Shown here piece by piece: positions 44,034 through 52,927 of a DNA stretch of 64,000 nt. Position numbers and translations under genes: made by a program. Position 1 is the stretch's first letter; each line of letters opens with the position of its first letter. The stretch lies in the NCBI GenBank assembly GCA_900541875.1, contig UQLF01000001.1, positions 1 to 64,000 of the forward strand, read 5' to 3'. The notes under the pieces were generated by a model, which saw nothing but the letters and a program-made list of their open reading frames with translations, did no database searches and was not told where the DNA came from. Source of the DNA: an uncultured Collinsella sp. Lineage in GTDB: Bacteria; Actinomycetota; Coriobacteriia; Coriobacteriales; Coriobacteriaceae.

Positions 44034-45020
44034 CTACAGCGCGAAGTCGCCGCCGACGAGCGTGGAGACGGGCTCCTCGTGGTAAACGGCGGAGATGGCC
44101 TGAGCGAACTCCTCGGCGACCGAGATGGTCTTGATCTTGCCGCCGACCTCGACGGGAATGGCGTCGGTGACGAGGCACTCGACGATCGGGGCGTCGTTCA
44201 GACGCTCGATGGCCGGACCGGAGAAGATGCCGTGGGTGGCGCAGACGTAGATGTCGCCAGCGCCCATAGCCTTGAGCTCCTTGACGTTGGCGCACAGGGT
44301 GCCAGCGGTGTCGATCATGTCGTCGTTGATGATGCAGGTCTTGCCCTTGATGTCACCGATGATGCCCATGACCTCGGCGGCGTTGTGGCGCGGACGGCCC
44401 TTGTGGGCAATGGCCAGGTCGCAGCCGAGCATATCGGACAGCTTCTTGGCGGCCTTGGCGCGACCCACGTCGGGGGAGACGACAACCAGGTTGTCGGTGT
44501 CGAAGTTCATGGCGTTGTAGTACTGGCCAAACAACGGCAGTGCGGACAGGTGGTTGACCGGGATATCAAAGAAGCCCTGGATCTGACCCTGGTGCAGGTC
44601 GAGGGTGATGATGCGGTCGACGCCGGCGCGCTCGAGTAGGTTGGCGACGAGGCGGGCGGTGATGGGCTCGCGCGGGCCGGCCTTGCGGTCCTGGCGGGCA
44701 TAGCCGTAGTGGGTGATAACGGCGGTGATGGAGCGGGCGGATGCGCGCTTGGCAGCGTCGGTGGCGATGAGCAGCTCCATGAGCATGTCGTTGACGTTGC
44801 CGCCGGCCACGGACTGAATCAGGAAGACGTCGGCGCCGCGGACGGTCTCGTCGTAGCGGGCGTAAATCTCACCATTGGCGAACTGCTTTAGCGTAAGGCC
44901 CGAAAGCTCGACCCCAAGGTACTCAGCAATCTTCTGAGCGAGGGGACGGTTGGAGGAACCGGAATACACGCGGATGGACTTGCGCATATTCTCCGACTTC
45001 TCGGGATCATTAATCGGCAT
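44034..45020 (-). CDS. prs: Ribose-phosphate pyrophosphokinase (PRPP synthetase)
   Basis: A 328-residue class I enzyme converting ribose 5-phosphate and ATP to PRPP, used by PurF, pyrimidine and NAD synthesis. GYARQDRKAGPREPI (near residue 107), LDLHQGQIQGFFDIPV (near 142) and the PRPP loop IINDDMIDTAGTL (near 231) are conserved. GGAGAAGGG precedes the ATG. It follows glmU on the same strand, a common pairing, with a terminator between. Confidence 0.97.
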   Translation of the reverse strand: MPINDPEKSENMRKSIRVYSGSSNRPLAQKIAEYLGVELSGLTLKQFANGEIYARYDETVRGADVFLIQSVAGGNVNDMLMELLIATDAAKRASARSITAVITHYGYARQDRKAGPREPITARLVANLLERAGVDRIITLDLHQGQIQGFFDIPVNHLSALPLFGQYYNAMNFDTDNLVVVSPDVGRAKAAKKLSDMLGCDLAIAHKGRPRHNAAEVMGIIGDIKGKTCIINDDMIDTAGTLCANVKELKAMGAGDIYVCATHGIFSGPAIERLNDAPIVECLVTDAIPVEVGGKIKTISVAEEFAQAISAVYHEEPVSTLVGGDFAL

Positions 45021-45161
45021 TACCCTTCTCCTTTATATCGAATGCCATATAGATGCCTTGTTGCATTGTAACCGCGCGACGGGGTTAATCGGGTCTTGAT
45101 AACGTCTTTACCGTCAACGGACACGAACCGACCACTCATCCTGTCGCGCAGGTCACGATAG

Positions 45162-45194
45162 AAAAAGGAGCCGCCCCCATGGGAACAGCTCCTT
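45162..45194 (-). terminator. Terminator of glmU
   Basis: Reverse-strand AAGGAGC pairs with GCTCCTT around a loop rich in G and C, followed by TTTTT. Confidence 0.8.
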
Positions 45195-45211
45195 AGATGC
45201 TTGGTAAAACG

Positions 45212-46624
45212 TTATACCTCGTCGTCCTCGTGCAGACGGCGGCGGTAATCGGCGGCCCAGCCCTCAATGTTTACCTGGCGGGCACGACCCAGGCCAAGTG
45301 CGTCTGCCGGGACCGGCTCGGTGATGACGGAGCCGGCGGCCACGAGCGCGCCGTCGCCAATCTGGGCGGGCGCGACCATCATGGTGTCGGAGCCGATGAA
45401 GGCATCCTTGCCGATGACGGTCTTGTGCTTGTGCACGCCATCGTAGTTGCAGGTGATGGAGCCCGCGCCCACGTTGACGCCGGAGCCCATGGTGGTATCG
45501 CCGATGTAGGACAGGTGCGGCACCTTGGAGCCCTCGCCGATCGTGGACTTCTTGATTTCCACGTGCGTGCCGGCCTTGGAGCCGTCGAGCATGTGGGTGC
45601 CCGGGCGCAGGTAGGCGCGCGGGCCGCAGTCGACGCCGTTCTCGATGACGGCCTCGATGGCGATGGTTTCATCGATGGTGCAGCCGCTGCCGACGGTGGT
45701 GTCGGTGAGGCGGCTGTTGGGGCCGAGCTGGCACTCCTCGCCCACGGTGACGTGGCCGATCAGGTGCGTCTGCGGCCACACGACGGTGTCGCGGCCGATG
45801 GTGGCATCGGGGCCGATCCAGGCCTGCGTGGGGTCGATGAAGGTAACGCCCTCGGCCATCCAGTGCTCGTTGATGCGGTCGCGCGCGATGGCGGTGAGCT
45901 GTGCGAGCTGGATGCGGCTGTTGACGCCCAGGCCGTCGCGGTAGTCGTCGCAGTGGAAGATGGAGACCGCCTGGCCGTGACCCTTGAGGATTTCGAGCAT
46001 GTCGGGCAGGTAGTACTCGGATTGCGCGTTGTCGTTGCCGATCTCGTTAATGTGGGCGGCGAGCTGCGCGCCGTCGAAGGCGTAGCAGCCGGCGTTGCAC
46101 TCCAGCAGCGTGGCGGCCTGCCCGGGCGTGCAGTCCTTCTGCTCGATGATGCGTTCGATCTGGCCGTCGGCGCCCAGCTTGATGCGGCCGTAGCCGAAGG
46201 GGTCGGGCGGGGTCATGGTCATGACGGTGCAGGCGAGCTCGCCGGTGGCGACGGTTTGCGCGAACTTGGCGACGGTGTCGGCGGTGATGAGCGGCAGGTC
46301 GCCGTTGAGCACCACGACGGGACCCTCGGTGATGCCGCAGGCCTCGAGCGCGACCTTCACGGCGTGGCCGGTGCCCAGGCGCTCGGTCTGCTCGACGCAC
46401 TCGACCTTGGTAGCGCTATTGGCATAGGCGCCGTCGATGAGGGCGCGCATCTCGTCGGCGTGGCTGCCGATGACGACCACGACGCGGCTGCAGCCGGCCT
46501 TGATGGTGGCGTCGACGATCCACTGGACCATGGGCTTGCCCAGGATCTTGTGCGAAACCTTGCAGTGGTTCGACTTCATGCGGGTGCCCTCGCCGGCGGC
46601 GAGGATAATTGCGGTTGCGTCCAT
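45212..46624 (-). CDS. glmU: Bifunctional GlmU: UDP-GlcNAc pyrophosphorylase and GlcN-1-P acetyltransferase
   Basis: A 470-residue enzyme making UDP-N-acetylglucosamine for cell wall synthesis. The nucleotidyltransferase domain starts AIILAAGEGTRMKSNHCK (residues 5-22), with ERLGTGHAV near 82. The left-handed beta-helix (about 260-450) has many hexapeptide turns such as IGPDATIGRDTVVWP and the acetyltransferase GAYL-type stretch RAYLRPGTHM. The ATG at 46624 follows AGGAGA; earlier in-frame starts are unsupported. Confidence 0.97.
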   Translation of the reverse strand: MDATAIILAAGEGTRMKSNHCKVSHKILGKPMVQWIVDATIKAGCSRVVVVIGSHADEMRALIDGAYANSATKVECVEQTERLGTGHAVKVALEACGITEGPVVVLNGDLPLITADTVAKFAQTVATGELACTVMTMTPPDPFGYGRIKLGADGQIERIIEQKDCTPGQAATLLECNAGCYAFDGAQLAAHINEIGNDNAQSEYYLPDMLEILKGHGQAVSIFHCDDYRDGLGVNSRIQLAQLTAIARDRINEHWMAEGVTFIDPTQAWIGPDATIGRDTVVWPQTHLIGHVTVGEECQLGPNSRLTDTTVGSGCTIDETIAIEAVIENGVDCGPRAYLRPGTHMLDGSKAGTHVEIKKSTIGEGSKVPHLSYIGDTTMGSGVNVGAGSITCNYDGVHKHKTVIGKDAFIGSDTMMVAPAQIGDGALVAAGSVITEPVPADALGLGRARQVNIEGWAADYRRRLHEDDEV

Positions 46625-46817
46625 GTGATCTCCTGTTACGTTATAGAGACGTGCGTTTGGAAACGATACACGGCGCAATATGATACCGCAGGCATATGAT
46701 GAGCGCGTAGCGATTGGTTTGCGGCGGTTGAGGCTTGCGCCGCCGGCGTGGCGTTTGCGCTGCTTGCGTGCAGCGTTGGCGGTGCTGCGGAGCTGTCGTT
46801 TGAGCGAGGGGACGGGG

Positions 46818-47711
46818 GTGCCCGTGGACAACATGCGAGAGGAGTTTGGCGGCGAGCCCGTCGCGGCGTTCTCGATGTCGCATCCGGCTGTGCCGGCCCT
46901 CTACATGGTGCTGACGCTGGGGCTCACCATGTTCTCGATGCAACCGGTGCTGATCGCGCTGTCGCTTGCGGGTGGGCTGGCGTACGGGCTTGCGACCCGC
47001 GGGGCTGCTCGCACGCTGAGCGCGCTTCGCTGGCAGCTGCCGGTGATTTTGATTATCGCGCTGGTGAATCCGCTGTTTAGCGCCTCGGGATCGACGGAGG
47101 TGTTCCGCATCGGCATGCGCGCAGTGTATTTGGAGAGCATGGTATACGGCCTGTGTATGGGCGGGCTGTTTGTGGCGAGCGTGCTGTGGTTTGAAGCTGC
47201 GGCGTCGATGCTCGAATACGATAAGGTGCTTGCGCTTTTGGGTAACGCCTCGCCGGTACTCGCGCTCATGATCTCGATGTGCATGCGGCTTATCCCGCAG
47301 TTTTTGCGCCGCGGCCGCACGGTGCTGGCGGTGCAGGACGCGATCGATGTGCCGGGGCGCGCGCCGGCCGACCCCGTGCGCTCGCGCCTGCGGGCATCGA
47401 GTGTGTTGATGGGCTGGGGCATGGAAGATTCGCTGGAGCGCGCGGACGCGATGCGCTCGCGCGGGTGGGGTGCCGCGACGCGTCGTACGACGTATGCGCG
47501 GTATCGACTGGGGCGCGGCGATGTTGCTGCGCTGGTTGGGCTTGCACTGTTTGGCGTGGTCACGGTGACAGTGGCGTGGACCGCGACGACGCAGTATTCG
47601 TTTTACCCGCAGCTCTCGGTGCCTGCGCCGTGGCCGGGCTATGTTGCATACGCTGTCTGGATGGTGCTGCCTTGCGTGCTGCGCGCGATTGACGAGAAGA
47701 GGTTTGGCTGA
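46818..47711 (+). CDS. ecfT: ECF transporter membrane coupling protein EcfT
   Basis: A 297-residue membrane protein with four or five helices in the N-terminal 130 residues and near the C-terminus. The cytoplasmic coupling helices carry DVPGRAPADP-like turns and the conserved ADAMRSRGWG motif (near residue 212), which docks on EcfA. A GTG at 46818, five bases after GAGGGGA, is preferred. An in-frame ATG at 46680 would add an implausible arginine-rich stretch. Its stop overlaps the EcfA start. Confidence 0.85.
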   Translation: MPVDNMREEFGGEPVAAFSMSHPAVPALYMVLTLGLTMFSMQPVLIALSLAGGLAYGLATRGAARTLSALRWQLPVILIIALVNPLFSASGSTEVFRIGMRAVYLESMVYGLCMGGLFVASVLWFEAAASMLEYDKVLALLGNASPVLALMISMCMRLIPQFLRRGRTVLAVQDAIDVPGRAPADPVRSRLRASSVLMGWGMEDSLERADAMRSRGWGAATRRTTYARYRLGRGDVAALVGLALFGVVTVTVAWTATTQYSFYPQLSVPAPWPGYVAYAVWMVLPCVLRAIDEKRFG

Positions 47712-49354
47712 TGGCTCGGTTGGACGTGAGCATGATGACGGGCGCGGAGTGCGACTCGGATGTGCCGGCGATTGAAGTGCGGGGCCTGCGTTTTGCCTAC
47801 CCCGGGGCCGAGGCGCCGGTGCTCGACGGGCTCGATTGGTGTGTTCCCCAGGGCGCGTTTGCGCTGCTTGTTGGTGGTACCGGTTCGGGTAAGTCGACGC
47901 TGCTCTCGCTGCTCAAGCCCGAGATCGCCCCGGCGGGTGCGCGCTCCGGCGAGCTGCGCGTGCTGGGCGAGTCCGTTGCCGGCATGGACGTGCGCGCGTC
48001 TGCGGAGCGCGTGGGCTACGTGTTTCAGGACCCCGAGAACCAGATCGTGTGCGAGACTGTGTGGCACGAGATGGCGTTTGGCCTAGAGAATCTGGGCGTG
48101 TCGCGCGACGAGATGCGCCGCCGTGTTGCCGAGACCAGCTATTTCTTTGGTCTGGAGGACTGGCTTCATCGTGATACCGATACGCTTTCGGGTGGCCGCA
48201 AGCAGCTGCTGTCGCTTGCCGCCGTCCTGGCACTGCGTCCGCGTGTGCTGCTACTCGACGAGCCCACGTCTCAGCTTGATCCGGTTGCGGAGAAGAATTT
48301 CCTGCACGCGCTGTTTCGTGTGAATCGCGAGCTGGGCTGCACGGTTGTTGTGGCGACGCATCAGCCGCGCCCAATGCTCGAATACGCGACGTGTGCGTAC
48401 CGGATTGAGGACGGTCGCGTGCGTGAGGTGGCGGATATGGCTTCTTTGGGACGCCGAGAATCGCTGTTTTCCGACGACATGTTGGGGTGGGGTGCCATCC
48501 GATGTGCAAAAAACGGAGTATTCAGCAGGCGTGAGGACAATTTGGGCTCTCTGGAGCCGCCCGGGGACGTATCGAGCGCGAAAAAAAGTTCGGAATTGGA
48601 CAAATCGTCCGAATTTGTGGCGCAATCGTCGCTCGAGAACGGCTCGGAAGCCTTCCCGCGCACGGATGGAAGCAGAATACTCCAAAAAATGCACGGCGGG
48701 TCGGCTACCACCCTGTCGGAAGGCTGGTTTCGCTACGATCGCGCGGGCGGTTGGGTGCTGCGCGGGCTCGACGTGGCGTTTTCGGCCGGTGCGGTGCATG
48801 CGGTTGTGGGCGGTAACGGCTGCGGCAAGTCGACAATGCTTTCGGTGCTGGCCAAGACGGTCAAGTTGCAGCGTGGTCGTATGGTGCGCGGGGCGGCCTC
48901 GGCTGCGCTGCTGCCGCAGAACCCCAAGGCCCTGCTGGTTGCCGAGACGGTGCGCGACGAGCTGATGGAATGGGCCTCGACCTGCGGATATGACGAGAAC
49001 TTGGCGCGGGAGCGTGCGGCGCAACTGGGATTGGACGGCCTGGAGACGCGCCACCCTTACGACCTCTCGGGCGGACAGCGCCAGCTGCTTGCACTGGCAA
49101 AGCTGCTGCTGATCGGCCCCGAGCTGCTGCTGCTTGACGAGCCCACGAAGGGCTTGGACCTGGAGAGCCGTCGCATCATCGCCCGCGCCCTGCGTGACCA
49201 TGTGAAGGCTGGCGGCACCGTCATCATGGCTACGCACGATTTGGACTTTGCCGAGCAGGTAGCCGACGACGTCGCCATGATGTTTGACGGCGAGATTGCC
49301 TGCATGGAGCCCCCGGCCGACTTCTTTGCCGACAACGTGTTCTATAGGGCGTAG
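47711..49354 (+). CDS. ecfA: Fused ECF transporter ATPase (two ABC domains)
   Basis: A 547-residue fusion of EcfA1 and EcfA2. Domain 1: Walker A GGTGSGKST (near residue 55), signature TLSGGRKQ (near 158), Walker B VLLLDEPTSQLD (near 179). Domain 2: GGNGCGKST (near 370), DLSGGQRQ (near 451), LLLLDEPTKGLD (near 472). The two are joined by a polar linker of about 65 residues (about 265-330) encoded by a palindromic repeat. The gene overlaps ecfT by one base. The S component appears to be 5.4 kb downstream. Confidence 0.93.
   Translation: MARLDVSMMTGAECDSDVPAIEVRGLRFAYPGAEAPVLDGLDWCVPQGAFALLVGGTGSGKSTLLSLLKPEIAPAGARSGELRVLGESVAGMDVRASAERVGYVFQDPENQIVCETVWHEMAFGLENLGVSRDEMRRRVAETSYFFGLEDWLHRDTDTLSGGRKQLLSLAAVLALRPRVLLLDEPTSQLDPVAEKNFLHALFRVNRELGCTVVVATHQPRPMLEYATCAYRIEDGRVREVADMASLGRRESLFSDDMLGWGAIRCAKNGVFSRREDNLGSLEPPGDVSSAKKSSELDKSSEFVAQSSLENGSEAFPRTDGSRILQKMHGGSATTLSEGWFRYDRAGGWVLRGLDVAFSAGAVHAVVGGNGCGKSTMLSVLAKTVKLQRGRMVRGAASAALLPQNPKALLVAETVRDELMEWASTCGYDENLARERAAQLGLDGLETRHPYDLSGGQRQLLALAKLLLIGPELLLLDEPTKGLDLESRRIIARALRDHVKAGGTVIMATHDLDFAEQVADDVAMMFDGEIACMEPPADFFADNVFYRA
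48504..48694. repeat. Palindromic element inside the ecfA coding region
   Basis: GTGCA...CGGAGTATTCAGC (48504-48526) is complementary to GCAGAATACTCC...TGCAC (48672-48694) apart from the A-run and a few bases. Inner sequence includes GTTCGGAATTGGAC and GTCCGAATT, a second helix. It stays in frame and is translated as the interdomain linker. Confidence 0.7.
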
Positions 49355-49714
49355 ACGGCCTCGTGACGGCAGGCACGGGCTTGCCGTTTGGGCACCGGGC
49401 GCCGCCGAGGGGCGCCATGGGCCCAATACGGCTATCGACAACGGATAGACGGAGGTAAACCCTAGGGGTATAAGCGCGTCAAAACGCGTCCTATGCGAGC
49501 CATGAGTGGTCGTTCTCCTTGCGCGAACGGGACGTGGTGTTATGGCGCCGAAGAATGAAATAGACCGTTTTACCTGCCAAAATAATCTGTTTGTACAACT
49601 AAGGTTGAGTGAAATTGATCGTTTGGCTCATAGAATAAACCTCCTTTCCGACCGTAGTCTTTCCAGCGAAATCCGTTTTGGTCTGAGAAGCGGATCGCAG
49701 GAAAGGAGTTTGCG
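49355..49714. other. Intergenic region between ecfA and the amidohydrolase
   Basis: About 360 bases without a convincing gene. It contains a weak GGCA/TGCC hairpin after ecfA, a GCGCGT/ACGCGT inverted repeat (49470-49490) and the repeat word ACCTGCCAAAATAA (49571-49584). CATAGAATAA near 49629 may be a promoter -10 region. DNA becomes more AT-rich toward the amidohydrolase. Confidence 0.5.
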
Positions 49715-51355
49715 ATGCAAGCGGATACCGTACTTAAGGGGAAGGTGTTCACGTCCAATCGCGCAGAGTTTACGGCTCAGGCAGTAGCGATTAAGGATGG
49801 CGTCTTCGTCTATGTGGGTGACGAGGCGGGGGTGAGCGAGTACGTCGGTCCCGACACCAAGGTGATCGAGGCGGGCGACGGCATGTTCATGCCGGGCTTC
49901 TGCGATGCTCATATGCACTTCTCGTCTGGTGCTGGCCAGTTTGCCTACGAGATTGACATTTTGGGTCTCGAGACCGTGGACGAGTACGTGGATACCATCC
50001 GCAAATATGTGGAAGAGCATCCCGGACGCGAGTTCTATAAGGGCATGGGTTGGGACAACGCCGTGTTCGAGAACGAGGGCAAGATTCAGGCCAAGGAGCT
50101 GCTGGACGCAGTGTGCCCGGACGCGCCGATGCTTATCGGTTCCTACGACGGCCACTCCTATTGGGTCAACAGCAAGTGCCTCGAGAAGGCCGGCATCGGT
50201 CGCGGCTTTGTGAGCCAGGAGGCTGGAACCATCGTTTTGGATCCCGAGACGCAGGAGCCTACGGGTCTTGTGCGCGATTGGGCCATGAACGATGTCTTCA
50301 AGGCGATTCGTTCCTATACGGTCGAAGAGTTCAAGAGCGCCATTCTTACGTTGCAGGAGGACTTGCTTGCGGTCGGTATTACCAATATTTACGAGCCGAT
50401 TCTTCGCGATGAGGTCAATGCTCAAATTGCTCTCGAGGAGCTCGACATCGAGGGTAAGCTCAAGCTCAAGGTAACCTCCGGCTTCTATTGCAAGCCCGAG
50501 CACGAGGGCCTCGACAAGATCGATCGCTGCGCCAAGGTTCGCGATTCCTATCGCGGCGAGCACTATCAGTGCAACAACATCAAGTTCGTGCTCGATGGTG
50601 TCATCGAATCTGGTACGGCTTACCTGCTGGATGACTACACCGACAAGCCTGGTTTCCGCGGCGTTCCCAACTGCGAGCCCGACGATTACAACGCCATGGT
50701 TCGCTATGCCAAGGAAAAGGGCTTCCAGGTGCATGTGCACGCTATCGGCGACGCGGCCATCTCCATGGCGCTCGACGGTTTTGAGTATGCCCAGGCAACC
50801 GATCCGAAAGATGACTGGCGCCCGACCATTACACACCTGCAGGTCATGCGCGACGAGGACATCGATCGTTTTGCCGCGCTCAAGGGTATCGCTTGCGCCA
50901 ATCCCACATGGCACTTCAAGGACCCCGTGTGCTATGAGTCCCTGGAGCACGCTCAGCTTGGTGAGCGTGCCGAGTCCGAGTATCCGCTCAAGAAGTTCTG
51001 GGACCGCGGCATGGTCGTCACTTCGGCGACCGACTTCCCCGTGTCAAACCCCGATCCCATGGAGGGCTTGGAGGTCGGCGTGACTCGCTGCGCGCCCGGC
51101 GACGCTTCGGAAGAGACCGTGCTCGACCCGAACCAGCGTGTATCCGTCGAGGACATGATCTGCGCCGGCACCATCAATGGTGCGTATCAGAACTTCCTCG
51201 AGAAGCGCATCGGTTCCATCGAAGTGGGCAAGGAAGCCGACTTCGTGCTCATGGACCGCGACATCACGTCCATCGATCCCCACACCATCCACGAGGCCAA
51301 GTGCCTCATGACCGTCATCGACGGCAAGACCATGTACGAGAAGGAAGGCGAGTAA
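49715..51355 (+). CDS. YtcJ-like metal-dependent amidohydrolase
   Basis: A 546-residue enzyme of the amidohydrolase superfamily (Amidohydro_3). The metal site begins GFCDAHMHF (near residue 62, H-x-H), with further ligands in VHVHAIGDAA (near 345) and SATDFPVS (near 440). The N- and C-terminal strands form the small beta domain. The substrate is unknown; relatives hydrolyse amide or ester bonds of aromatic compounds. AGGAAAGGAG precedes the ATG. The MATE gene starts one base after its stop, so hydrolysis and export may be linked. Confidence 0.88.
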   Translation: MQADTVLKGKVFTSNRAEFTAQAVAIKDGVFVYVGDEAGVSEYVGPDTKVIEAGDGMFMPGFCDAHMHFSSGAGQFAYEIDILGLETVDEYVDTIRKYVEEHPGREFYKGMGWDNAVFENEGKIQAKELLDAVCPDAPMLIGSYDGHSYWVNSKCLEKAGIGRGFVSQEAGTIVLDPETQEPTGLVRDWAMNDVFKAIRSYTVEEFKSAILTLQEDLLAVGITNIYEPILRDEVNAQIALEELDIEGKLKLKVTSGFYCKPEHEGLDKIDRCAKVRDSYRGEHYQCNNIKFVLDGVIESGTAYLLDDYTDKPGFRGVPNCEPDDYNAMVRYAKEKGFQVHVHAIGDAAISMALDGFEYAQATDPKDDWRPTITHLQVMRDEDIDRFAALKGIACANPTWHFKDPVCYESLEHAQLGERAESEYPLKKFWDRGMVVTSATDFPVSNPDPMEGLEVGVTRCAPGDASEETVLDPNQRVSVEDMICAGTINGAYQNFLEKRIGSIEVGKEADFVLMDRDITSIDPHTIHEAKCLMTVIDGKTMYEKEGE

Positions 51356-51356
51356 T

Positions 51357-52769
51357 ATGGCAGAAACCAGCCCTAACAAGCTCGCGCGTAACTACACGCT
51401 TATCGGTCTGTTCCTCTTTGCAGCTCCCTCGATCCTGCTGCAGCTCTGGACCGGTATCTATCAGATTTTCGACACCGCTATCGCCACCAACTTCAACAGC
51501 ACGGCGACGCTTTCGGCCATTAACATCGTCTATCCTGCTCAGGCAGTGGTAGAGGCCATCGCCTTCCTGTTCTCCGGCGGTTCCGCCGCCCTTCTGGGCA
51601 AGCTTCTGGGCGAGAAGAAGACGACCGAGGCAAACAAGACCTTCACTTGCGTGCTTCTCATCTCGACCATTATCGCTACCGTTTGGGGCTTTGCCATCAG
51701 CTTTGCTGGCGACCAGGTGTGGTACTTCATGGGCGCTGACGCAGGCCTCGCTCCCGTCTGCACCACCTATTGGAACGTGCACCGCTTCTTCATGCCGCTC
51801 TACACCATCCAGCTTGGTTTCCAGATGTGGCTGCTCACTGCTGGTAAGCCCACGCATTGCATGGTGATCACCATCCTTGGTGGTCTGGTCACGCTGGGCA
51901 TGGACGTTGTCTACCAGGGTACGCTTGGTCTGGGCACCACGGGTGCAGCTCTTGGCTTTGGTACCGGCTCTGCCTTTGCCGCCATCGCTTCTGCAGTCGT
52001 CATCTTCTCCAAGAGCAGTGCCCTGCATTATGACTCGCCGGCCTGTCCCGCGAAGAATGTCGCCGAGAGCTGCAAGATCGGCCTTGCCGACTTTATCTAC
52101 AGTGCCGCCACCGGCTTCATGACCGCTATCTACAACATCCAGGCCATGAAGTACTTTGGGGCCGACGGCGTCGCCGTTGCCGCAATCTTCCTGTACGTGC
52201 AGTTCCTCTTTGTTGGCCCGTTCATTGGCTTTGGTAAGGGCGCTACGCCGATCATTAGCTATCAGATCGGCGAAAACAATCCCAAGAAGATTCACGGCAC
52301 GTACCAGAAGTACCGTCGTCTGAGCGCTATCCTCATCGTCGTTATTGCTGTCCTGGGTATCGTTATGATGAAGCCGATCCTGTTGGTCTATGGTCAGGTC
52401 CCCGGCGACCCCGTATATACCCTCGCCTCCCAGAAGTGGATTCTCTTCGCCTCTTGCGCTGGCCTCGTCGGCATCAATATCTGCATTCAGAACATGCTCA
52501 CGGCCTTCAACGACACGATGATGCCTCTCATCATCTCTACCCTGCGTTCGCTCGTTCTTCCCATCGCTTTGCTGCTGGTGCTTCCCATGGTCATGGGCGG
52601 CGACGGCGTGTGGCTGGCTCTGACCGTTGCCGAGGCCTTTACCGCTGTGGTTTCGCTCTTCTTCCTCAAAAAGGGTGCCCAGAAGTACGGCTACAACACC
52701 GATGAGGGCGTCGAGCTTCCCGAAGAGGTTCTCGAGGCTGCTCGCGCTGCGGCTGCCGAAGAGATGTAA
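51357..52769 (+). CDS. MATE-family multidrug or metabolite exporter
   Basis: A 470-residue protein with about twelve membrane helices in two related halves of six. Early motifs (PSILLQLWTGIYQIFDTAIA, FLFSGGSAALLGKLLGEKK) fit DinF/MepA-like MATE antiporters, which use a sodium or proton gradient. It is transcribed with the upstream amidohydrolase (one-base gap). The substrate is unknown. A hairpin follows. Confidence 0.9.
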   Translation: MAETSPNKLARNYTLIGLFLFAAPSILLQLWTGIYQIFDTAIATNFNSTATLSAINIVYPAQAVVEAIAFLFSGGSAALLGKLLGEKKTTEANKTFTCVLLISTIIATVWGFAISFAGDQVWYFMGADAGLAPVCTTYWNVHRFFMPLYTIQLGFQMWLLTAGKPTHCMVITILGGLVTLGMDVVYQGTLGLGTTGAALGFGTGSAFAAIASAVVIFSKSSALHYDSPACPAKNVAESCKIGLADFIYSAATGFMTAIYNIQAMKYFGADGVAVAAIFLYVQFLFVGPFIGFGKGATPIISYQIGENNPKKIHGTYQKYRRLSAILIVVIAVLGIVMMKPILLVYGQVPGDPVYTLASQKWILFASCAGLVGINICIQNMLTAFNDTMMPLIISTLRSLVLPIALLLVLPMVMGGDGVWLALTVAEAFTAVVSLFFLKKGAQKYGYNTDEGVELPEEVLEAARAAAAEEM

Positions 52770-52797
52770 ATCAAACAATCGGATTCTGCAATAAATT

Positions 52798-52836
52798 GCG
52801 GGCGGTAGGGTTACTCGAGCCTTGCCGCCCGTCTCT
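52798..52836 (+). terminator. Probable terminator after the MATE gene
   Basis: GGGCGGTAGGG pairs with CCTTGCCGCCC around ACTCGAG, followed by GTCTCTT. The T tract is weak. Confidence 0.6.
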
Positions 52837-52927
52837 TGCGGGTTGCGACCGGTTCGAATATCCGCGGGGTACCGTTGCGCTATCATGAGTCATGCGTCTC
52901 GTTGCGGCAAAAGGGGAGGACAAGCTC

